From positions 1 through 11,060 of the forward strand of contig JAIRMT010000089.1 of the NCBI GenBank assembly GCA_031258505.1: DNA of 11,060 nt. The letters are read 5' to 3'. Shown one piece after another: positions 6,330 to 11,060 of the stretch (positions are counted from its first letter, which is position 1; each line of letters begins with the position of its first letter). The stretch is from Treponema sp. Its GTDB lineage: Bacteria > Spirochaetota > Spirochaetia > Treponematales > Breznakiellaceae. The notes below the pieces were generated by a model. The model saw only the letters and a list, made by a program, of their open reading frames with translations, searched no databases and was not told the DNA's origin. A program made the position numbers and the translations under genes.

Positions 6330-7340
6330 CTACCACCTTGCTCTGTTGTCCCTTGTGCTGAAATGACAGGCGGTCGTATGGCCAGCCTCATCGCGGAACA
6401 GGGGCGCGACAGCGCGGCAGAGTTCCTGCGCAAAGGGACAACGGGGATGAAAGCGACAAGCAGCGGGCGCGTCAAGGGGACTGGGCGCAACCCCGTCAAG
6501 AAGCCTCCGCACACGCCGCTGCCGCGGGTCAGATGCGGGATTCGCGGCAATGAGAGCCTGCGTGTAGGGATGACGCGGCGCGGCGAACAGCGCGGCGCTC
6601 GGCGCAAGCTCCACAAGCTGGCCCAGATACATCACTGCAACGCGGTCGCTTATATGCCTTACCGCGCCAAGCCCGTGTGATATAAACAGATAGCTCAAGC
6701 CAAGCGTGTCGCGTAGCTCGCATAAAAGGCTGAGTATCTGCGCCTGCGTCGAGGCATCCAGCGACGAAGTAGCCTCATCGCAGATGAGCAGGGACGGACG
6801 TATGGCAAGCGCTCGCGCTATACTGAGGCGCTGCCGCTGACCGCTGGAAAACGCCCGGGGAAAACGCCGGCGCGTATCCGGCGCAAGTCCAACCAGCGCC
6901 AGCAAGCGGTCAATCTCATCGCTGATTTCGTTACGCGCCACAATGCGGTGTACCCATAACACTTCTTTCAACATGGTTTCCACACTCAGACGCGGGTTCA
7001 GCGACGAAGCCGGGTCTTGAAATACCAACTGCATCCGTTTATATGCTGCAGAGCGCTGCCCCCCACGTTTTGACGCGCCGCGTTGCAACGAGCAATTCTC
7101 ACCTTCAAACATAATCCGCCCGCCTGCCGTTGCTTCCAGCCCAACGATTGCCCGCGCCAGCGACGACTTGCCGCAACCTGATTCCCCCACCAGCCCCAGA
7201 GTTTCTCCCGGAGCAATGGCAAAGGACACGCTGTCAACAGCCCGCAACTCGCCCCTGCTTCGGGAAAACACGCCGCCATACGCGCTTCTACGCGCAGGAT
7301 ACGAGACACTTACGTTTTCAAGCGATAAAAGTTCATTCAT
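6330..7340 (-). CDS. OppF/DppF-type ABC transporter ATPase
   Basis: This is a cytoplasmic ATP-hydrolysing subunit of a peptide-type importer, 336 residues. It shows Walker A GESGCGKS (52-59), Q-loop Gln108, the signature FSSGQRQR (164-171), Walker B LLICDE (184-189), D-loop SSLD (192-195) and switch His222. The C-terminal oligopeptide-transporter extension (about 250-330) has HPYTQALI and four Cys (295, 301, 308, 325) in the CRFHPRCPFAQELC arrangement. Related OppD/DppD/DppF proteins can hold an Fe-S cluster there. Two small departures from consensus are Ser166 where LSGGQ has its first Gly, and SHGL where SHDL is usual. Its ATG overlaps the rlmM-like stop by 8 nt (ATGAATGA). No good ribosome site is visible, so translation is probably coupled. 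Confidence 0.93.
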   Translation of the reverse strand: MNELLSLENVSVSYPARRSAYGGVFSRSRGELRAVDSVSFAIAPGETLGLVGESGCGKSSLARAIVGLEATAGGRIMFEGENCSLQRGASKRGGQRSAAYKRMQLVFQDPASSLNPRLSVETMLKEVLWVHRIVARNEISDEIDRLLALVGLAPDTRRRFPRAFSSGQRQRLSIARALAIRPSLLICDEATSSLDASTQAQILSLLCELRDTLGLSYLFISHGLGAVRHISDRVAVMYLGQLVELAPSAALFAAPRHPYTQALIAANPASDPRQRRVRRLLDGVAPSPLDAPAACRFHPRCPFAQELCRAVAPLFRDEAGHTTACHFSTRDNRARW

Positions 7341-8334
7341 CAGGGCGCTGTTTCACTTTTAACCAGGTTAGCTCATGCTTGTTATGATAGAGGTGTATCA
7401 CTTGCCCGCCGAGGCTAGTGAAACGGCGGAGCGTATCGCTTAAGTTCTGCCTTGTGTTCGCGCCCTGGGTTTTTATCGTGCAAACAAAGCTCTCGCAGAG
7501 ACCAGCGGCGAACCACTTTTCCAGCCATTCGTACAAGCGGTCGGGATAGCAGATCACGTCGCAGAAGAGCCAGTCAATAGGGCCAATGTCTTCCGGCTGT
7601 AAACTGAAAGCGTTGTGCTGCATGAAACACACGCCGGGCATACGCGCCACCTGCTCGGCAAGCGGCGCCCGATCCACCGCGAGTACATCCGCCCCCAAGC
7701 GGGCAAGCGCCCATGTCCAGCCGCCCGGACTCGCGCCTGCGTCAAGGCAGCGCTCTCCCGCATGAGGCCATACGCGACAGCGAACAAGCGCCTCCCAGAG
7801 CTTGAGATAGGCGCGGCTTGGCGGGCCATTCTTGTCTTCCTCGAATTCAATGACGCCGCCGGGAAAGGGACTGGAACAGCTCGCCGAGGCAAGCAGGGTA
7901 TGCTCATCCAGCAATGTCCACGCGCCAACAGGTGTATCGGGAAGCAGCCACGGGAACGGACGCGGCCTGAGCGACATCGGCGGCAGACGGCTTTGGATGA
8001 GTGCGGCTCTGCGCCAGTGAGTAAACAAGGTGGGATACCAGTTGCGCTGTATGCCGCGCAACGCGGCTGCAGCAGCCCCTATTGAATCAAACTCAAGCCG
8101 AAAGGGACTGAGCCAGATGTTCCTCGCCCAGAAAATCGGTTCCCGCGTCTCACTATAGAAAAGCGGTCCCCATGCGTTGCCAGACTCAGCAAGCCCCAAC
8201 TCCGCCAACAGACACGTTTCCGCGTAGTTGTCAGCGGAAACACTAGAAACAAAATGTCTACTGGACGCCGCCTCGTACACGCGCCCAAGAAGCGGCTCTA
8301 TCTTAGCTGGAGTGATAGGCGAGGTAATCAACAT
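7333..8334 (-). CDS. RlmM-like 2'-O-ribose RNA methyltransferase (FtsJ-type domain)
   Basis: This is probably an SAM-dependent enzyme that methylates a ribose 2'-OH; E. coli RlmM does this on C2498 of 23S rRNA. The C-terminal Rossmann domain (about 172-330) has the SAM loop LDAGASPGGWTWAL (197-210). It also has a K-D-K-E tetrad: Lys178 in SRAYLKLWEA, Asp259 in FCDV, Lys288 in TIKTQ and Glu321 in HNKHELTW. The order and surrounding residues resemble RlmM. The N-terminal half (about 1-165) is diverged, and at 333 residues the protein is shorter than the E. coli enzyme, so the target base is uncertain. I chose the ATG at 8334. An in-frame TTG at 8382 would add 16 residues lying deep inside pilZ. 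The gene overlaps pilZ by 32 nt and oppF by 8 nt and lacks a clear ribosome site, so coupled translation is likely. Confidence 0.85.
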   Translation of the reverse strand: MLITSPITPAKIEPLLGRVYEAASSRHFVSSVSADNYAETCLLAELGLAESGNAWGPLFYSETREPIFWARNIWLSPFRLEFDSIGAAAAALRGIQRNWYPTLFTHWRRAALIQSRLPPMSLRPRPFPWLLPDTPVGAWTLLDEHTLLASASCSSPFPGGVIEFEEDKNGPPSRAYLKLWEALVRCRVWPHAGERCLDAGASPGGWTWALARLGADVLAVDRAPLAEQVARMPGVCFMQHNAFSLQPEDIGPIDWLFCDVICYPDRLYEWLEKWFAAGLCESFVCTIKTQGANTRQNLSDTLRRFTSLGGQVIHLYHNKHELTWLKVKQRPDE

Positions 8335-8635
8335 ACCGCTGAAACTGCTTGCCCTTGGGAGATTCCACGATGAAAAACCCAATGATATAAGCGTCTGAAC
8401 TGGAACGGTTCCAGCGGTATTCAGCCATTAGCTCAAATGGCCCAATTTGGGAAATAGCTTCGGGTTCAATTACGATAGCGTACTTGGTATCGGGGTGTAC
8501 CTCAACCTGCATTGTACATTCAATACAACAACCAGTAACGCTTATATCCTTGAGCAAGGACTTGCCCTCAAAAAGCGCAGGGACTCTGACCTGTGCTATT
8601 GTCTTATATCGGGCATATTTTCGTTGTTCTGACAT
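8303..8635 (-). CDS. PilZ-domain protein, probable cyclic-di-GMP receptor
   Basis: This single-domain protein of 110 residues is likely cytosolic. The two c-di-GMP-binding motifs are intact: RKYAR (Arg5-x3-Arg9) and DISVTG (Asp30-x-Ser32-x2-Gly35). The rest alternates short strands, as in the PilZ beta-barrel, with a C-terminal helix (KQFQRYVDYL). The ATG at 8635 gives the usual short lead before RxxxR. A GTG at 8686 would add 17 residues but lies upstream of the best promoter. No Shine-Dalgarno site precedes the ATG. With the promoter at 8643-8671 the mRNA would be leaderless. It is the first gene of the minus-strand train and overlaps the methyltransferase gene. What output it controls cannot be read from the sequence. 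Confidence 0.88.
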   Translation of the reverse strand: MSEQRKYARYKTIAQVRVPALFEGKSLLKDISVTGCCIECTMQVEVHPDTKYAIVIEPEAISQIGPFELMAEYRWNRSSSDAYIIGFFIVESPKGKQFQRYVDYLAYHSS

Positions 8636-8642
8636 AATGTAT

Positions 8643-8671
8643 ATTCTATGCCAGAGGAAGGTTTTAATCAA
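8643..8671 (-). promoter_or_regulatory. Sigma70-like promoter for pilZ and the downstream gene train
   Basis: On the minus strand TTGATT (8666-8671; 4 of 6) and TAGAAT (8643-8648; 5 of 6) are 17 bp apart. The predicted start site is within 0-3 nt of the pilZ ATG at 8635, so the mRNA would have almost no leader. This fits the lack of a ribosome site. Confidence 0.5.
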
Positions 8672-8694
8672 GCGCCAACTCCCCACGCCTAAAG

Positions 8695-8917
8695 TTAAAC
8701 TTGACCCACAACTTTTCCAATAGAATGAAGTTACAACACAAATTCAACGGAGTAAAACAATACAAGGGGCAAGGTATAAAAAGGCATCATCAAACACACA
8801 TCACTATGGCGTACCGGAACATACTTGCTCTGCGGACACGCCTAACTAGAGTGTGTGGACACGCCTAGCCAGGGCGCGCGGCAGAACTATCTCGCATGAT
8901 TCTATGGGTCAAGTTTA
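8695..8917. repeat. 13-bp perfect inverted repeat, arms about 200 bp apart
   Basis: TAAACTTGACCCA (8695-8707) and its exact reverse complement TGGGTCAAGTTTA (8905-8917) face each other across the gene-less region between pilZ and the lipoprotein gene. Outside the core the similarity continues weakly: both arms carry GT one or two bases beyond it and a nearby CTTTAGG or CCTAAAG. A chance 13-bp match is unlikely in about 400 bp. The arrangement suits a small non-autonomous element or an IS remnant. GGGTCAA-type repeats occur at the ends of some IS21-family elements, but that link is from memory. No transposase is encoded between the arms. Confidence 0.6.
8834..8879. repeat. Two-copy 23-bp tandem repeat
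   Basis: GGACACGCCTAACTAGAG (first 18 nt) starts at 8834 and a second copy, GGACACGCCTAGCCAGGG, starts at 8857, giving two adjacent 23-bp units. They differ at six positions. All six are transitions, and in each the first copy has A or T where the second has G or C. A related CACGCCTAA occurs at 8684-8692. It lies between the arms of the 13-bp inverted repeat. No function is assigned. Confidence 0.7.
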
Positions 8918-9026
8918 GACCTAAAGACAAAGGCTTTACGGCGCTTTCAGTAAGACTATGCGCGGCTTGACGCTTCCACGAAAAGACGGCCTGCTCTGAG
9001 CATCGCACTAACGCGCGCGATTAGTC

Positions 9027-9032
9027 TATAAT
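9027..9032 (+). promoter_or_regulatory. Perfect -10 box upstream of the CapA-like lipoprotein gene
   Basis: TATAAT matches consensus fully. The 17-bp-upstream position (about 9004-9009, CGCACT) has no -35, so an activator or another sigma context may be needed. The predicted start near 9039 leaves a 4-nt leader before the ATG at 9043, and no Shine-Dalgarno site is visible. Confidence 0.45.
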
Positions 9033-9042
9033 CAGTTTATTT

Positions 9043-10626
9043 ATGAAAAAACTATACTTGTTACTACTCGGCATCACGATGCTGATGGCCGCTTGTACCA
9101 GAAATGCAAATACGGCTGACACCTTCTGGTATCTGGCTGTTGATTACCCGAACCGCTATGAGACTGAGGAAACCTTTGTGCGCGATTTCCTGAATGACAC
9201 GGAACGGCTTGAGGCGCTGGGCATCCGGCTGTTTGAAGACACGGCCCCAGACACCGCGTCTCACGAAACGGCTGGAGCAGCAGTGTCTAACACCGCGCCC
9301 AAGACGGCTGATATTCACATTAGTTTCTTTTCAGCATGGGAATATGAGCGGATTGAGGAGAGCATCGTTCTTTCGCGTACATGGTTTGCGCCGCGTGAAG
9401 ACCCGCTGACTGGCCGTACCAATACGAGCTACATCCGCTGTCTGGCCAGTCAGGAAGACATCGTTCCTATCACAGAATTGCTGCCTCCCTTTGTCGCTCT
9501 GCGGGTGGATGACCTCAGCGTCGCGGATGAGGATTATCCGCTTGTCAGGAAGACTGGCGTTACCATACGGAATGACCAGGGTGAAGCGCCGCCGGAGCTT
9601 ATCAGCGAGCTTAACGCAGCGCTGCAAGCAGTGTTGAACACAATGTCCCAGGATGACAATGCGCCGAAAGCGCTGGGAACAGAGCGTCCAACACTATTCT
9701 GGGTCGCGTCTGGCGGCGATGTACTGCTGGATCGCGGCGCGGATAAACTGCTTATGGCTGAGGGACCGCAGAGCATCTTTGGCGGAACCGCTGAATTCCT
9801 CGCCGCTGCTGACCTCGCGCTCATCAACCTTGAGTGCGCGGTAACGGATCGGGGAACAGCGGTACCAAAGACGTATAACTTCCGCTGTACGCCGCTATCA
9901 ATGCCAGCGTTACGCGCCTCTGGCATAGACGCAGTGCTTCTCGCCAATAACCACGCCTTTGATTACGGGAATGAGGGGCTGCTTGATTCACTCAGGTATC
10001 TTAAAGAGGCTGAAATCGGAGTTCTAGGCGTGGGGCTGAATGAGGCGGAGGCTGCAGCGCCGTTTGTGTTTGAGGACGCGGCGCGAGTCTTTGGCATTGC
10101 GTCGTTTCCACCGGAAAAAAACGGCTGGGATGGATTGAGTGTTGCCGCTGCTGAGGACAAAGCTGGACTGCTTCACGCGGGGAAGGACGGAGCAGCAAAG
10201 CTCAAGGCACAGTTTTCAACAGACGATTCAGTTCTTGACATCGTGCTGTTTCACGGCGGGGAAGAATGGACAGATGAGCCAGACGAAGCGACTAGAGCAA
10301 TCTATACCAGCCTCATTGACGCTGGAGCCGACTTACTCATTGGCTCACACCCTCACGTTGTGCAGGGCTTTGAGTGGATACAGGACAAGCCGGTTTTTTG
10401 GTCATTGGGCGACTATGTATTCGGCGATATGTGGGACACCCATGACCTGGGTGGTGAAGACGGGCTGTTCATTATGCTTGGCTTCTGGGGCAAGCGCCTG
10501 TTCTATCTTGAACCATACCCGGTTACGCTCTCTGACATACGCACAAGCATAGCCCCCCGCGAAAACCTTTCGCGCTTTTACACTCTCTCCCGCAGCTTAC
10601 GCGCCCGTGATGCGCTGGAGCATTAG
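9043..10626 (+). CDS. CapA/PgsA-family lipoprotein (metallophosphatase-like) with an extra N-terminal domain
   Basis: This 527-residue protein begins with a short signal peptide and a relaxed lipobox (LMAAC, Cys18), so it is probably a membrane-anchored lipoprotein. The C-terminal part (about 216-500) is a CapA-type calcineurin-like domain. It shows GGDVLLDRG (224-232), INLECAVTD (261-269), LANNHAFDYG (300-309), LFHGGEEWTDEP (402-413) and LIGSHPHVVQGFE (432-444), with the Asp, Glu, Asn-His and His residues expected to bind metals. The name comes from poly-gamma-glutamate capsule synthesis, but no pgsB or pgsC genes are here, so substrate and role are unknown. Residues about 25-205 are a separate domain without a clear family. 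The YIRCLASQEDIVPI and DYPLVRKTGV parts recall small periplasmic-binding-protein folds (inference). The gene stands alone on the plus strand, divergent from pilZ. Confidence 0.88.
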   Translation: MKKLYLLLLGITMLMAACTRNANTADTFWYLAVDYPNRYETEETFVRDFLNDTERLEALGIRLFEDTAPDTASHETAGAAVSNTAPKTADIHISFFSAWEYERIEESIVLSRTWFAPREDPLTGRTNTSYIRCLASQEDIVPITELLPPFVALRVDDLSVADEDYPLVRKTGVTIRNDQGEAPPELISELNAALQAVLNTMSQDDNAPKALGTERPTLFWVASGGDVLLDRGADKLLMAEGPQSIFGGTAEFLAAADLALINLECAVTDRGTAVPKTYNFRCTPLSMPALRASGIDAVLLANNHAFDYGNEGLLDSLRYLKEAEIGVLGVGLNEAEAAAPFVFEDAARVFGIASFPPEKNGWDGLSVAAAEDKAGLLHAGKDGAAKLKAQFSTDDSVLDIVLFHGGEEWTDEPDEATRAIYTSLIDAGADLLIGSHPHVVQGFEWIQDKPVFWSLGDYVFGDMWDTHDLGGEDGLFIMLGFWGKRLFYLEPYPVTLSDIRTSIAPRENLSRFYTLSRSLRARDALEH

Positions 10627-10652
10627 CGGGGTCGGCTTGATTAAAACTAAGT

Positions 10653-10666
10653 CCGCTTATCAGCGG
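10653..10666. terminator. Small hairpin 27 nt after the CapA-like stop
   Basis: CCGCT-TATC-AGCGG is a perfect 5-bp stem with a 4-nt loop, close after the lipoprotein gene. It lacks a T-run, so it is at most a weak or factor-assisted 3' end signal. Confidence 0.25.
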
Positions 10667-10786
10667 GGCGCTGGCGTGATGAGCGCTCGACAAGAGCTGG
10701 GAGAAACCATCAAGCGCCCTGCCGCGCTCATTCGGAACGAGGAGTCGCGCTCAAGCAGTTTGCCGATAGAGCCGCAAAACCCCTGT

Positions 10787-10804
10787 CTTTAGGCGCGCCT
10801 TAAG
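10787..10804. repeat. 18-bp near-palindrome around GGCGCGCC
   Basis: CTTTAGGCGCGCCTTAAG is symmetric except for one T-T position on each side of the 10-bp core AGGCGCGCCT. It lies about 50 bp upstream of the -35 at 10856. It could be a regulator site or chance GC symmetry. The half CTTTAGGCG also occurs next to the inverted repeat (minus strand of 8686-8694). Confidence 0.35.
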
Positions 10805-10855
10805 GCGAGGGAGGAATATAAGGCGGAAAAAATTGTAGAATCTTTTACATGGGGT

Positions 10856-10884
10856 TTGCATTATACAACAACTTGTGCTATACT
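10856..10884 (+). promoter_or_regulatory. Sigma70-like promoter with extended -10
   Basis: TTGCAT (10856-10861; 4 of 6), a 17-bp spacer ending in TGC, and TATACT (10879-10884; 5 of 6) make a good promoter with an extended -10. Transcription would start near 10891 and read into the possible gene at 10961 after a leader of about 70 nt. Confidence 0.6.
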
Positions 10885-10900
10885 ACAAACTTGGTAAAGA

Positions 10901-10913
10901 AGTATGACATACT
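10901..10913. promoter_or_regulatory. Operator-like dyad just after the start site
   Basis: AGTATG-A-CATACT is a perfect 6-bp inverted repeat with a 1-nt centre, about 10-22 nt downstream of the start site predicted from the promoter at 10856-10884. That position suits a repressor operator. The protein that might bind it is not in the window. Confidence 0.4.
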
Positions 10914-10960
10914 ATATGTTAAAGAGCGGCAATAGAAATCTACGCTTGGGGAGTTCACGT

Positions 10961-11060
10961 ATGACCACCGCGAGGCGACGACGAACAGCGAACTATAGGT
11001 CTCTAGCTTTCAGGTATGGGAATTTGTTAAATAGCTCTAGCGCTCATTCTTACTGTGCTA
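10961..11060 (+). CDS. Possible start of an unidentified gene, truncated by the window edge
   Basis: ATG at 10961 follows GGGGAG at a 7-nt spacing and opens 33 codons with no stop to the window end (MTTARRRRTANYRSLAF...). A good promoter and a leader of about 70 nt lie upstream. The Arg-rich beginning matches no family I recognise, and 33 codons prove little. The region could instead be an RNA leader with the true start beyond the edge. Confidence 0.35.
   Translation, partial: MTTARRRRTANYRSLAFRYGNLLNSSSAHSYCA

Larger units (their letters stand above)
8672..9026. other. Gene-less divergent intergenic region
   Basis: This stretch between the pilZ promoter and the lipoprotein -10 holds the 13-bp inverted repeat and the 23-bp tandem repeat. 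I find no convincing gene in it. A 20-codon frame from an ATG at 8806 has no ribosome site and ends inside the tandem repeat. No tRNA or riboswitch fold was recognised. Confidence 0.5.
10627..10855. other. Gene-less region after the lipoprotein gene
   Basis: No gene is supported here. It holds a small hairpin (10653-10666) and an 18-bp near-palindrome (10787-10804), then turns AT-rich toward the promoter at 10856. An open frame from a GTG at 10607, overlapping the lipoprotein gene, has no ribosome site and no recognisable product. Confidence 0.45.

Noticed and set aside
8335..8382. TTG start at 8382 for the RlmM-like gene
   Set aside because: It has no ribosome site, and the 16 added residues are pilZ coding sequence read in another frame.
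8806..8868. 20-residue small ORF in the divergent region
   Set aside because: It has no ribosome site or convincing promoter, and its 3' end is the 23-bp tandem repeat.
10607..10792. 61-codon plus-strand frame overlapping the end of the CapA-like gene
   Set aside because: It starts with GTG inside the upstream gene, has no ribosome site, and its product has no recognisable feature.

Overview
The window is a moderately GC-rich bacterial stretch, roughly 50-55% by eye. Almost the whole interior (601-8635) is one minus-strand gene train. A plus-strand lipoprotein gene follows (9043-10626), and both ends are gene-poor and rich in repeats. Strong AGGAG-type ribosome sites and sigma70-like promoters show a bacterium. 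The mix of PilZ, a relaxed lipobox, a CapA-like lipoprotein, an archaeal-type AspRS and a 21-bp palindromic tandem array suggests a spirochaete of the Treponema type. That placement is an inference from general familiarity and has not been tested.

Minus-strand train, in transcription order: a PilZ protein (8635-8303), an RlmM-like 2'-O-ribose methyltransferase (8334-7333), an OppF/DppF-type peptide transporter ATPase (7340-6330), an OppB/DppB-type permease (6233-5283), gatC (5216-4908), gatA (4896-3424), gatB (3398-1905) and aspS (1917-601). pilZ/rlmM, rlmM/oppF and gatB/aspS overlap by 32, 8 and 13 nt. The four distal genes form a complete indirect Asn-tRNA (and Gln-tRNA) pathway. The AspRS carries His26 and Pro75 at the two positions that mark archaeal-type non-discriminating enzymes, so it probably charges both tRNA-Asp and tRNA-Asn. 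GatCAB would then amidate the Asp-tRNA-Asn. The transporter pair is only part of a set: no binding protein, second permease or OppD is next to it.

Left end: a minus-strand gene starts at 41 and leaves the window. It has a good ribosome site and a sigma70-like promoter (TTTACA-17-TATCAT, 123-151). Directly upstream of that promoter is a 10-unit, 21-bp tandem array (163-372), in which nine units carry the same perfect 12-bp palindrome CCGACATGTCGG. The array can also be read as an open frame from an ATG at 442 with a strong AAGGAG site. Between the array and aspS is a large imperfect inverted repeat (477-571).

Divergent region 8636-9042: this holds the pilZ and capA-like promoters, a 13-bp perfect inverted repeat with arms about 200 bp apart, and a two-copy 23-bp tandem repeat. 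Right end (10627-11060): small palindromes, then a convincing plus-strand promoter with a 13-bp dyad just after its start site, and a possible gene start at 10961 that leaves the window.

A recurring feature is that the three genes without a Shine-Dalgarno site and without an upstream overlapping gene (pilZ, capA-like, gatC) each have a promoter-like -10 placed so that the RNA would begin within about 0-4 nt of the start codon. This suggests leaderless transcripts.
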